Below are positions 43,776 to 52,715 of a stretch of 64,000 nucleotides of DNA, piece after piece. The notes under the pieces were generated by a model. That model made no database searches. It saw nothing but the letters and a program-made list of their open reading frames with translations, and was not told the DNA's origin. Location: contig NZ_JBHIKY010000013.1 of NCBI RefSeq assembly GCF_042139015.1, positions 1-64,000 of the forward strand, written 5' to 3'. Within the stretch, counting starts at the first letter, position 1. Each line of letters opens with the position of its first letter. The DNA comes from JBHIKY01 sp042139015 (GTDB taxonomy: Bacteria; Bacillota; Bacilli; Bacillales; Marinococcaceae). A program made the translations under genes and the position numbers.

Positions 43776-44129
43776 CTTTTTCCACCTTCAAATTTTTATT
43801 TCTTGTGCCATGCTGCATTTTGATGAGTGGTTCTGAGTCTCCCGGTCCCGCCTCCTTTTCATTTCGAAAAATAATTCACTCATTTACGTTAACTTTGTTC
43901 ACATATTATCGGATATGGTCGAAAAATGTCATTATGCTCTATGACTAAATCAACATCGATTTTCTGTATACTTCATACAAAAGAGTAAATATAACTAGTT
44001 AAATTTCACAAAAACCCAATAAGAAATTGACATATATGCTAATGATTTAACGACATCCTATCAGTAAAATTTAATACATACCTTTTAGTTGTTATATTTG
44101 CTTACACTAAAATCAATGGGAGGGTCTTC
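43776..44129. other. Divergent promoter region between carrier and pucF
   Basis: This 354-base AT-rich gap holds no supported gene. A TTGACA at 44027-44032 has no matching -10 at the proper distance. No canonical cre was seen, and no PucR-type box was obvious by eye. Promoters for both divergent genes must lie here. Confidence 0.6.
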
Positions 44130-45377
44130 ATGACAATTCGTTCCGACCTATCTCCTCCATCTACAAGGACCATTCATGAACTAATAGAATGGCTGGCGTC
44201 TTTTGGAGAGACAGACAAAAACGGCGTTACAAGGCTTTTATATTCCGCTCCATGGCTGGAGGCCCAGCTGGCCATAAAAAATAAAATGATGACAACAGGA
44301 TTCGATACCTTCTTTGATGATGCAGGGAATTTATTTGGAAGGTTATCCGGCACGGACACCGATGCTCCGGTCATCCTCACCGGATCCCATATCGACTCCG
44401 TCGTAAATGGAGGTAAATACGATGGGAGCTATGGCATCATTGCTTCCTTATTGGCAGCTTCCATGCTGCTTTCCAAATATGGCAGACCGAGGAAAACTAT
44501 TGAGGTTGTTTCGCTCTGTGAAGAAGAAGGAAGTCGGTTTCCAATAACCTTTTGGGGCTCAGGGAGTATTACCGGTGCTTATAGCGATCAGGATCCTTCC
44601 TCTCTATATGACAAAGAAGGAATTTCCCTCAAGCAGGCAATGGAAGATGCAGGATTCGGCGTGGGCGACCACCCCGCTCCGCGCCGGAACGACATAGACT
44701 GTTTCATCGAACTTCATATTGAACAGGGGAACGATCTTGAACTTTCCGATAAATCAATCGGCATTGTCCAAAGCATCGTCGGGCAGCGTCGTTACCACAT
44801 TCAAGTGCAGGGGAAAAGCAATCACGCAGGCACCACGCCTATGCAAAACCGCCAGGACGCGATGGCTGCATCAGCAGAATTAATTACAAAATTGACGAAT
44901 AAGGCAAAGTCTATAGATCCTCATTTCGTAGCAACCGTCGGTAAGATAGAGGCGAAGCCGAACACCCCGAATGTCATTGCCGGGGAAGTAATATTTTCCC
45001 TGGATCTGCGCCATCCAGATCTGAACATGTTAGATTCGTACTGTGCAGATATGAAGAAGCTTTTCGAACAGGCAGAAGCACAGTCGAATGTAAAAATTAC
45101 AGCAGAACCGTGGACTAATGTCACTCCAGTAGAGATGGATTCAACGATATCCAGCTTGGCTTATCAAATAACCGAACAAAAACGGCTTCCAGCACAATAT
45201 ATGTTCAGTGGGGCCGGGCACGATGCACAAATGTTTGGTTCAGCTATCCCTGCTTCATTAATCTTTGTGCCAAGCAGAGACGGAATCAGTCACGCACCGG
45301 ATGAATTCACTGAATTAATAGATTTACAGAACGGCATCGCTGTTCTGTCAGATATGTTATATGACCTTGCGTATTAG
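44130..45377 (+). CDS. pucF: Allantoate amidohydrolase (allantoate deiminase)
   Basis: PucF hydrolyses allantoate to ureidoglycine, releasing ammonia and CO2. The 415-residue M20-type metallohydrolase shows TGSHIDSVVNGGKYDGSYG (His87, Asp98), LCEEEGSRF (Glu131, Glu132), ELHIEQG (His196) and GAGHDAQMF. Length and motifs also fit N-carbamoyl amino acid hydrolases of the same family. Adjacency to pucG, 23 bases downstream, decides for allantoate. GGGAGGG precedes the ATG. This is the first gene of the plus-strand purine operon. Confidence 0.92.
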   Translation: MTIRSDLSPPSTRTIHELIEWLASFGETDKNGVTRLLYSAPWLEAQLAIKNKMMTTGFDTFFDDAGNLFGRLSGTDTDAPVILTGSHIDSVVNGGKYDGSYGIIASLLAASMLLSKYGRPRKTIEVVSLCEEEGSRFPITFWGSGSITGAYSDQDPSSLYDKEGISLKQAMEDAGFGVGDHPAPRRNDIDCFIELHIEQGNDLELSDKSIGIVQSIVGQRRYHIQVQGKSNHAGTTPMQNRQDAMAASAELITKLTNKAKSIDPHFVATVGKIEAKPNTPNVIAGEVIFSLDLRHPDLNMLDSYCADMKKLFEQAEAQSNVKITAEPWTNVTPVEMDSTISSLAYQITEQKRLPAQYMFSGAGHDAQMFGSAIPASLIFVPSRDGISHAPDEFTELIDLQNGIAVLSDMLYDLAY

Positions 45378-45400
45378 CATGCATGTAGGAGGGATTTTGA

Positions 45401-46648
45401 ATGGAAAGCAGCACCTACCCAGCCCCTAGACGTACGATAATGACTCCAGGCCCGGTGGAAGCGGATCCGCGTGTGCTTCGTGCCATGAGCGCCCCGGTAT
45501 TAGGGCAATTTGACCCCGCCTTTACCTCCATCATGAATGACGTAATGGAAATGCTGAGAAAAGTTTTTCGTACGGATAATCATTGGGCATATCCAATCGA
45601 CGGCACTTCCAGATCAGGTATTGAAGCCGTGCTGTGCAGTATTATTCAGCCGGGAAGCAAAGTATTTATTCCAATATTCGGCAGGTTCGGACATTTATTA
45701 ATGGAGATCAGCGAAAGGTACGGAGCAGATGTATACACGATGGAGTGTGAGTGGGGTACAGTATTTGATTCGCAGAATGTCATTTTAGAAATGAAAAAAG
45801 TCCAGCCCGACATTGTTGCTGCAGTGCATGGCGAAACATCAACGGGCTGTATGCAGCCATTGGCAGAAATCGGGAAAGCCTGCCGGGACATGGATGCATT
45901 GTTTGTAGTAGATGCGGTTGCAACCATTGGAGGCACACCGGTTTATGTTGACGAGTGGTTTATTGACGCTGCAGCCGGCGGCACACAAAAATGCATATCA
46001 GTACCATCCGGGATGGCGCCAATCACCTACAACAGCCGAGTGGAGAAAATCATCAATTCGCGAAAAAAAGTTGAACGCGGCATCGCCACAGCTGCGGACA
46101 AAAATCATACCGAGTCACCTATTATCAGCAACTATTTTGATTTAAGTCAGCTGCAGGATTACTGGAGTCCGAGAAGACTGAACCATCATACGGAAGCTAC
46201 TTCAATGCTCTATGCCCTGCATGAAGGACTTCGGGTGATTTTACTAGAAGGGCTTGAAAAACGCTTTTCCCGTCACATATTTCATGAGAGAGCCCTGATG
46301 ACCGGCATAGAGGCAATGGGTCTTGATTTATATGTAAAGCACGAGGCAAAGCTTCCGGTAGTAACCTGTGTGAAAGTTCCTGACGGGATCGACGCAGATG
46401 CTGTGCGCCGGATGCTTTTACAGGAATTTGGAGTTGAAATTGCCAGCTCCTTCGGTCCGCTCCATGGAAAGATTTGGCGTATCGGAACAATGGGCTACAG
46501 CTGCCGAAAAGAAAATGTTTATTTTGTTCTCAGCTCCCTTGAAGCAGTGCTCTCCTATTTCGATGCCCCCATCAAACCAGGAAAAGCTCTGCAGTCCGTA
46601 TTGTCTTATTACTATGAAACTGGGCATGACAACTCTATTGGACTGTAA
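45401..46648 (+). CDS. pucG: (S)-ureidoglycine-glyoxylate aminotransferase
   Basis: PucG moves the amino group of ureidoglycine to glyoxylate, giving glycine and oxalurate. The 415-residue PLP enzyme belongs to the alanine/serine-glyoxylate aminotransferase group. It starts RTIMTPGPVEADPRV, and Lys197 in AAGGTQKCIS is the likely PLP-binding lysine. GRFGHLL and SSFGPLHGKIWRIG are also family signatures. AGGAGGG precedes the ATG. It follows pucF and is followed after 13 bases by a gamma-glutamyltransferase gene, so that gene is in the same operon. Confidence 0.93.
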   Translation: MESSTYPAPRRTIMTPGPVEADPRVLRAMSAPVLGQFDPAFTSIMNDVMEMLRKVFRTDNHWAYPIDGTSRSGIEAVLCSIIQPGSKVFIPIFGRFGHLLMEISERYGADVYTMECEWGTVFDSQNVILEMKKVQPDIVAAVHGETSTGCMQPLAEIGKACRDMDALFVVDAVATIGGTPVYVDEWFIDAAAGGTQKCISVPSGMAPITYNSRVEKIINSRKKVERGIATAADKNHTESPIISNYFDLSQLQDYWSPRRLNHHTEATSMLYALHEGLRVILLEGLEKRFSRHIFHERALMTGIEAMGLDLYVKHEAKLPVVTCVKVPDGIDADAVRRMLLQEFGVEIASSFGPLHGKIWRIGTMGYSCRKENVYFVLSSLEAVLSYFDAPIKPGKALQSVLSYYYETGHDNSIGL

Positions 46649-46661
46649 AGGAGGAAAATTG

Positions 46662-48272
46662 ATGAAGGACCAGCTTGCCTCATACCCCTACCGTTCAAAG
46701 CGAGTCAGCACCATCGGAAGAAAAGGGATGACAGCCACTTCTCATCCGCTTGCTTCTCAGGCCGGACTTGACATGTTGAAAATAGGTGGAAATGCAGTGG
46801 ATGCTGCTATTGCAATGGCTGCTTGTCTAACTGTAGTTGAACCGTCCTCAAACGGTATCGGAGGTGATGCGTTTGCCCTCGTTTGGATAAATGAAGACCT
46901 TTATGGATTAAACGCGAGCGGGCCGGCACCGCAAAGTATTTCAGCAGAACAGCTTAAACAGGACGGGCACCAGGAAATGCCTGCCCGCGGCTTTACGCCA
47001 GTCACCGTCCCAGGCGCTCCGGCGGCATGGGCCGCACTGTCTGATCGCTTCGGCAGACTTCCTTTTCAGGAATTACTTCAACCGGCAATCACTTATGCCA
47101 GGGAAGGTTATGCCTTAACACCTACCCTGGCGAGAAATTGGCGGAAAGCCATCCTGGAATTAACATCTTCTATAGAAGGGGAGAGGTTTGATCATTTCTT
47201 TCAAACATTCGCACCCAAAGGGTCTGTTCCAAACGCGGGTGATGTATGGAAGTCGGAGGCTTTCGCCGATACACTCGAAAAAATTGCCGAATCGAAAAGC
47301 AGGGATTTTTATGAGGGGATTCTCGCCGGCCAGATAGATACTTTTTCAAAACAGCACGGCGGTTACATCCGCAAACAGGACTTAGAAGCATATGCACCTG
47401 AATGGGTCACCCCCATCGGCACCTCCTATAAAGGATATGATATTTGGGAAATCCCGCCAAATGGTCAGGGACTGATTGCATTGATGGCACTCAATCTGTT
47501 AAAATCTGAATCTTTCCCCCACAAAGAAAATGTAGACACTTATCATCACCAGATCGAAGCTATGAAGCTCGCTTTTGCAGATGGAGAAAAATTTATCACA
47601 GATTCACGGGAAATGACGGTGAAAGCAGAGATGTTATTAACCGAAGCATATGCAGCTGAACGCAGAGCTCTTATAAACGGGAAAGCCCGGCTGCCAGAGT
47701 CTGGTCAGCCGCAGCACAGCGGAACGGTCTATTTGGCGGCGGCGGACGAAGAAGGCTGCATGGTCTCCTTTATTCAAAGTAACTACCAGGATTTTGGATC
47801 CGCTCTACTCGTCCCCGGAACCGGTATTTTACTTCAAAACCGCGGACATAATTTTTCACTGAACCCCGATCATTCAAACTTTTTACAACCAGGCAAGAAA
47901 ACATACCACACAATTATACCCGGCTTTATTACAAAGGATAAACAGCCAATCGGGCCGTTCGGAGTAATGGGCGCCTTTATGCAGCCCCAGGGCCATGTTC
48001 AGACGGTAATGAATATGATTGATTTTAAGCTGAATCCACAGGCGGCCCTCGATGCACCGCGCTGGCAGTGGCTGAAGGATAAACAAATTATGCTGGAAAC
48101 CTCTGCCCCGCCTCATGTTATTGAAGGTCTTGCCGCAAGGGGACATGAGGTAGTCATTTCTCCTGATTCGAATGAATTGGGCAGAGGACAGGTTATTTGG
48201 AGAGATCCGGAGTCACATGTATTGTACGGCGGAACTGAATCAAGAACAGACGGCGCGATCGCTGTCTGGTAA
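46662..48272 (+). CDS. ywrD: Gamma-glutamyltransferase family protein, YwrD type
   Basis: This 536-residue Ntn-hydrolase is made as a proenzyme. Cleavage is expected before Thr355 in HSGTVYLAAAD, which becomes the catalytic nucleophile. Early blocks TATSHPLASQAGLDML, GGNAVDAAIAMA and EPSSNGIGGDAF are family signatures, as is GTGILLQN. No signal peptide is present, as in YwrD. The frame stays open into pucG, but ATG at 46662 follows AAAGGAGGAAAA and is clearly the start. Its place in a purine operon is unexpected. Hydrolysis of an amide or ureido product such as oxalurate is possible but unproven. Confidence 0.93.
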   Translation: MKDQLASYPYRSKRVSTIGRKGMTATSHPLASQAGLDMLKIGGNAVDAAIAMAACLTVVEPSSNGIGGDAFALVWINEDLYGLNASGPAPQSISAEQLKQDGHQEMPARGFTPVTVPGAPAAWAALSDRFGRLPFQELLQPAITYAREGYALTPTLARNWRKAILELTSSIEGERFDHFFQTFAPKGSVPNAGDVWKSEAFADTLEKIAESKSRDFYEGILAGQIDTFSKQHGGYIRKQDLEAYAPEWVTPIGTSYKGYDIWEIPPNGQGLIALMALNLLKSESFPHKENVDTYHHQIEAMKLAFADGEKFITDSREMTVKAEMLLTEAYAAERRALINGKARLPESGQPQHSGTVYLAAADEEGCMVSFIQSNYQDFGSALLVPGTGILLQNRGHNFSLNPDHSNFLQPGKKTYHTIIPGFITKDKQPIGPFGVMGAFMQPQGHVQTVMNMIDFKLNPQAALDAPRWQWLKDKQIMLETSAPPHVIEGLAARGHEVVISPDSNELGRGQVIWRDPESHVLYGGTESRTDGAIAVW

Positions 48273-48295
48273 CGGAGAGACGGAGTTGATGTCTT

Positions 48296-48856
48296 ATGGA
48301 TTGGTCCACGCAGAAGAAATTATTCACAGGGTTTTTCCGTGCGGGTATGCTTGGATACGGCGGCGGCCCTGCTTCTATTCCGCTCGTCCATAAAGAAGTA
48401 GTAGAAAACTATGATTGGATTACGGATGAGGAATTTCAAGAGATTTTAGCAATCGGAAACACGCTGCCGGGCCCGATTTTTACGAAAATGGCAGGCTACA
48501 TCGGTTACCGCATTGCCGGACCTGCCGGCTTGTTAACTGCCCTTGCCGCAAGCGTACTCCCAACTGTAGTGCTGATGATCAGTTTAATAGGATTTTTAAT
48601 GGCATTTCGGGAGTCGCCGATAATTGCCGGAATGACCCAGGCAATTGCCGCTGTTGTCGGAGTCATGCTGATGTCCCTCACTTATCAAACAGTGAAAAGC
48701 GCTAAAGCAAAAGTCGGCTGGCCGATGGCTGTATTTCTTTGCATTTTCAGTATTATTATTCTTGAGCTGTTAAATATTCATCCAGCAATTCTGATTGTCG
48801 TGCTGCTCACTGCCGGCTTCACACTCTGGAATCTTCCGAAAGGCGTGGTAAAATGA
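48296..48856 (+). CDS. Chromate transporter family protein, first half-size subunit
   Basis: A 186-residue half-size CHR transporter with about five to six membrane spans and the CHR signatures GYGGGPASIPLVHKEVV (21-37) and GNTLPGPIFTKMAGYIGY. Short CHR proteins work as heterodimers with a neighbouring partner, and the partner gene overlaps its stop by four bases. The family is known for chromate or sulfate efflux. Its place after pucG and ywrD suggests an organic or inorganic anion linked to purine breakdown, for example oxalurate or molybdate, but that is inference. Confidence 0.9.
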   Translation: MDWSTQKKLFTGFFRAGMLGYGGGPASIPLVHKEVVENYDWITDEEFQEILAIGNTLPGPIFTKMAGYIGYRIAGPAGLLTALAASVLPTVVLMISLIGFLMAFRESPIIAGMTQAIAAVVGVMLMSLTYQTVKSAKAKVGWPMAVFLCIFSIIILELLNIHPAILIVVLLTAGFTLWNLPKGVVK

Positions 48857-49383
48857 TATATTGGGAGCTGTTTTTAGCCTTTTTTATTCCAGGAATAGTC
48901 GGTTACGGCGGCGGGCCGGCCTCCATTCCGTTAATCGAATATGAGGTCGTTCAAAAATATGAATGGATAAGTGTGAACCAGTTCGGCGAAATATTAGCCC
49001 TTGGCAATACTCTCCCTGGACCGATCGCAACGAAAATGGCAGGCTATATCGGCTATGAAATGGCAGGCATCCCCGGAGCGTTTATTGCTTTATTTGCTAC
49101 AATTGCCCCATCTTTAATTGCAATGCTGCTGCTTCTAAGCCTGCTTTTAAAATTTAAAGATTCCCCTCGAGTCAAGCAAATGACCGCATTTATCCGGCCA
49201 GCGGTTGCCGTGCTGTTAGGAGTGCTTGCTATACAGTTTTTCCAGAATGCCCATGAAGGTGCCGGAATAATGCACACGGCCGTTTTAGGAGTCGGAAGCT
49301 TTTTAATGTTCGAAAAAAGCAGGCTCCATCCTTCGATGGTGATCCTGCTCGCGCTTCTTTATGGCGCAGTATTTTTATCGTAA
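48853..49383 (+). CDS. Chromate transporter family protein, second half-size subunit
   Basis: The partner of the gene at 48296, with 176 residues. The same signatures GYGGGPASIPLIEYEVV and GNTLPGPIATKMAGYIGY appear at equivalent places, so the pair arose by duplication and corresponds to the two halves of full-length ChrA. ATGA overlap with the first subunit means coupled translation and probable equal amounts. A strong terminator 9 bases after the stop ends the operon. Confidence 0.9.
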   Translation: MIYWELFLAFFIPGIVGYGGGPASIPLIEYEVVQKYEWISVNQFGEILALGNTLPGPIATKMAGYIGYEMAGIPGAFIALFATIAPSLIAMLLLLSLLLKFKDSPRVKQMTAFIRPAVAVLLGVLAIQFFQNAHEGAGIMHTAVLGVGSFLMFEKSRLHPSMVILLALLYGAVFLS

Positions 49384-49391
49384 AAATTTGG

Positions 49392-49418
49392 AATACCGCC
49401 TAAACGCGGTATTTTTTT
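49392..49418 (+). terminator. Terminator of the pucF-pucG-ywrD-chr operon
   Basis: AATACCGC (49392-49399) pairs with GCGGTATT (49406-49413) around a six-base loop, followed by a T run. Confidence 0.92.
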
Positions 49419-49579
49419 CTTTATCTATTTTTCTCTGGTAGGTTATATGACAATAGTTGCTCCTGTTACATCATTCATTGATACGATAAGGCTACCGTTT
49501 GTAAAAGATGACTAGTTTTTCGTTGATTATTGTTTAGTTTGTCTAATGAATGATGATTAGAAAAAGGAGGAGCACGGCT

Positions 49580-51211
49580 GTGAATATCGCGGATGTATTA
49601 CTGTTACCAGGCCTCGAAGAAGCGAAAATTGTCGCAGGTGCTGACGGTAAGGATACTAAAGTTAGAAATGTAAATATGATGGATGCCCCTGACATCAGCA
49701 GCTATTTACAGGCAAATGACTTGCTTGTAACGACCGCGTACCATTTTAAAGACGACACCTTTCTGCTTCTGGATCTGATTCAGCACATGTCCAGAGAGGG
49801 GTGCGCAGGTCTTGGAATTAAAACGAAACGATTTTTAAATGAGATTCCCCAGGACGCCTTACAATTGGCAGAAATGCTTAATTTTCCAATCATTGATCTC
49901 CCCTCTAAAACGAGTCTCAGCTCGATTGTGAATCAAATCCTTAGTTCAATCTTGAATATGCGTACCAATGAACTGCAGCAGGCCATCAACTCTCATCAAA
50001 AGTTCACTGAACATATTATGAGTGGTAAAGGCTTAAAAACTCTCTTAATCCAGATCTCTGAGATAGCCGGCCACCATGTACTTTTACTCGATCCACATAC
50101 TAAATTACTGCACTCTTCCCATGATTACACATCCATTCAGCAAGAAATTGAAGAGTTGAACACTAAAGGCTTTCAGCTGTTTTTACCGAGAACTACTTTC
50201 ACGTCCTTTAGTATTTTTACAAAGCAGCAAGTCCAGACGGTGGCCGTTTTCCCTATTTACACTCATCAAAAAAATCGGGGCATACTCGTTGTGCTTGGTG
50301 AACTCGATTACACGGACAGCGGAGCTGTTTTATCGATTGAACAGGCAACAAATGTTATTGCATTTGAACTGATGAAGGAAAACGCATTAAAACAGCAGGC
50401 ACAGCGAGCGAAGAACGAATTTTTTATTAACTATCTCGATGGCGCTTTTTCCTCCAACGAAGAAATTACAAACCGTGCGAAGGAATTCGGTATTATCCAT
50501 GATCATAAATACACGTGTATTGTTGGAAAGCTTGACCGGGATACCTCTTCGCTCAGCTTTGCGACCCATCAGCGGGAAACCGATGATGTATTTGAGTTTG
50601 TTGAAGGTGAGCTCTCCGATTTTCCTTTTTCCCCACATTTTTTTACGAAGGGAGACAGTGTTGTTATTGTTGCCGTAATGAATGACAGCTCTCCACAGGC
50701 TTACTCCGATATACAAGCTGCTATGCTAAACATTCAGCAGAGAGTTGGGACGTATTTTCAACGACATGTGTCATTTGGCGTCAGCAGTACGGCTCCGCAA
50801 TTTACCGAGGTAAAGCATGCTGTTACTGAGGCTGAAGACACACTGCAGACAGGTTATCTATCAGGAAAAAAATCCTTTATTCAGACGTACCAGACAAAGG
50901 ATATTGCGGAGCTTCTCCGGATTATCCCTGCTGATGAGTTAAAGAAATTTTATTCCTATACTCTACAGAAATTAGCTCAACCGGCACACCAGGATGACCA
51001 CCTGTTACACACATTATTCGTCTATCTCGAAACCCACTGCCAGATTTCAGAAACTGCCAAACGGTTATATATTCATCGCAACACAGTTATTTACCGATTA
51101 GAAAAATGTGAAGAACTCCTTCAGGGAGCAAGTCTGAAAGATCCCGACACAACCCTGCGCCTTCGCCTTGCTTTTCGCATCCAGCACACCCTCCCTGAAA
51201 AAATTATTTAA
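49580..51211 (+). CDS. pucR: Purine catabolism regulator PucR
   Basis: PucR controls the purine-degradation genes in response to purine breakdown products. The 543-residue protein has the PucR-type N-terminal domain (NIADVLLLPGLEEAKIVAG), a middle GGDEF-like/GAF-type region, and the C-terminal PucR helix-turn-helix (LETHCQISETAKRLYIHRNT, VIYRLEKCEELL). GTG at 49580 follows AAAAAGGAGG by nine bases and is preferred over the ATG pair at 49550. It sits between the pucFG operon and the permease-pucLM genes and is the obvious local regulator. Confidence 0.93.
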   Translation: MNIADVLLLPGLEEAKIVAGADGKDTKVRNVNMMDAPDISSYLQANDLLVTTAYHFKDDTFLLLDLIQHMSREGCAGLGIKTKRFLNEIPQDALQLAEMLNFPIIDLPSKTSLSSIVNQILSSILNMRTNELQQAINSHQKFTEHIMSGKGLKTLLIQISEIAGHHVLLLDPHTKLLHSSHDYTSIQQEIEELNTKGFQLFLPRTTFTSFSIFTKQQVQTVAVFPIYTHQKNRGILVVLGELDYTDSGAVLSIEQATNVIAFELMKENALKQQAQRAKNEFFINYLDGAFSSNEEITNRAKEFGIIHDHKYTCIVGKLDRDTSSLSFATHQRETDDVFEFVEGELSDFPFSPHFFTKGDSVVIVAVMNDSSPQAYSDIQAAMLNIQQRVGTYFQRHVSFGVSSTAPQFTEVKHAVTEAEDTLQTGYLSGKKSFIQTYQTKDIAELLRIIPADELKKFYSYTLQKLAQPAHQDDHLLHTLFVYLETHCQISETAKRLYIHRNTVIYRLEKCEELLQGASLKDPDTTLRLRLAFRIQHTLPEKII

Positions 51212-51382
51212 TGATTGATAATTTAACATGAAATAAAATTATTACTGTTTTTTGTATAATTCATCCATTTTTGAGTGATTTTACAGCGAAAGTAGCCAAT
51301 GACAATACTTCCCTCTCTAAGCTATTGTGTGAACTAACATTACATTTATTTGTAAATTTTTATCACTAGAGGGGAGATTCTC

Positions 51383-52696
51383 ATGAGTCAGCATATCGGT
51401 GGGGGAAAGTTATTTTCATTAGGACTTCAGCATGTCTTAGCAATGTATGCGGGGGCAATTCTCGTTCCGCTGCTCGTCGGGCGCGCTTTAAATTTAACCC
51501 CGACGCAATTGTCATACCTGGTAGCAATAGATTTACTAACGTGCGGGGTTGCGACCATTATTCAAGCGTGGAAAACAAAATATCTCGGCATTGGGCTGCC
51601 AGTTATGCTCGGTAGTTCATTTGTAGCCGTCACGCCTATGATCGGTATCGGAAGCCAGTACGGCATTCAAGCGATCTACGGAGCCATCATCTCAGCCGGG
51701 GTTTTTATTATCGTATTTGCGACGGCCTTTGGAAAAATTGTAAAGTTATTTCCACCCGTGGTCACTGGTACTGTCGTGGCAATAATCGGCCTTTCACTTA
51801 TCCCGACCGGTGTTACAAATATGGCAGGTGGCAGCGGCAGCAGCAACTTTGGCTCTATGGAAAATCTCTTACTCTCCTTTGGAGTATTATTTCTCATTTT
51901 ACTTCTGAATCGTTTTTTCCGTGGGTTTACCCGTGCCTTATCTGTTCTAATTGGAATTATCGGCGGAACGGCAGCAGCCTTTGTTATGGGGAGAGTGGAT
52001 CTATCTGAGGCAGGAGAAGCTTCCTGGATTTTAACTCCACAGATTTTTTATTTTGGAGTTCCAACGTTTGAACTCGCTCCGATCATAACAATGATTATTG
52101 TCGGCATGGTCATTGTCGTTGAATCTACCGGTGTGTTTTTTGCCTTAGGAAAAGTTTGTAACCAGAAAATTCATGAAAAAGACTTGAGCCGCGGCTACAG
52201 AGCAGAAGGGCTCGCAATTCTACTCGGTGGTTTTTTTAACGCTTTTCCTTACAATACCTTTGCACAGAATGTTGGCCTTGTAGAGCTTTCCGGAGTGAAA
52301 ACGCGCAATGTCATTATAACGGCAGGAGGTATTCTCATCTTTCTCGGTTTTATCCCGAAGATTGCAGCCCTTGCCACAGCCATCCCCACTCCTGTACTCG
52401 GTGGTGCAACAGTCGTCATGTTCGACATGGTCGTTGCTTCCGGTATCAGAATGCTCGGTGCGGTGGATTTGAATAATCATTACAACCTGCTTACGGTAGC
52501 CTGCTCAATATCCTTGAGTGTAGGTGCCACCTTCGTTCCGGAATTGTTCTCGAGTCTTCCGGAAGGAATCAGAATCATCGTAAGCGACGGAGTAATCACA
52601 GGCAGTCTGGCAGCAATTTCACTAAATTTATTTTTTACATTCCGGTCCCGCCAGCCTGCTTTTTCTATTCAGCAAAGCAAGGCAAAGGAAGCCTGA
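51383..52696 (+). CDS. pucK: Urate/xanthine permease, NCS2 family (PucJ/PucK-like)
   Basis: A 437-residue nucleobase:cation symporter-2 protein with about 12-14 spans. It starts GGGKLFSLGLQHVLAMYAGA and has the substrate-site motif AQNVGLVELSGVKTRN in the middle. B. subtilis has two such genes, pucJ and pucK, whose products work together on urate; here only one is seen, so one may suffice or the second lies outside. GAGGGGAGA precedes the ATG. It is followed after 19 bases by pucL, the urate-degrading enzyme. Confidence 0.9.
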   Translation: MSQHIGGGKLFSLGLQHVLAMYAGAILVPLLVGRALNLTPTQLSYLVAIDLLTCGVATIIQAWKTKYLGIGLPVMLGSSFVAVTPMIGIGSQYGIQAIYGAIISAGVFIIVFATAFGKIVKLFPPVVTGTVVAIIGLSLIPTGVTNMAGGSGSSNFGSMENLLLSFGVLFLILLLNRFFRGFTRALSVLIGIIGGTAAAFVMGRVDLSEAGEASWILTPQIFYFGVPTFELAPIITMIIVGMVIVVESTGVFFALGKVCNQKIHEKDLSRGYRAEGLAILLGGFFNAFPYNTFAQNVGLVELSGVKTRNVIITAGGILIFLGFIPKIAALATAIPTPVLGGATVVMFDMVVASGIRMLGAVDLNNHYNLLTVACSISLSVGATFVPELFSSLPEGIRIIVSDGVITGSLAAISLNLFFTFRSRQPAFSIQQSKAKEA

Positions 52697-52715
52697 CTAC
52701 AGAGAAAGGAGCGAA

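Noticed and set aside
43776..44129. PucR box or sigma-A promoter before pucF
   Set aside because: No TTGGTTAA-type PucR box was seen by eye, and the TTGACA at 44027 lacks a -10 at 16-18 bases.
51212..51382. Possible purine riboswitch before the NCS2 permease
   Set aside because: The three-stem junction sequences of purine riboswitches were not found; PucR control is more likely.
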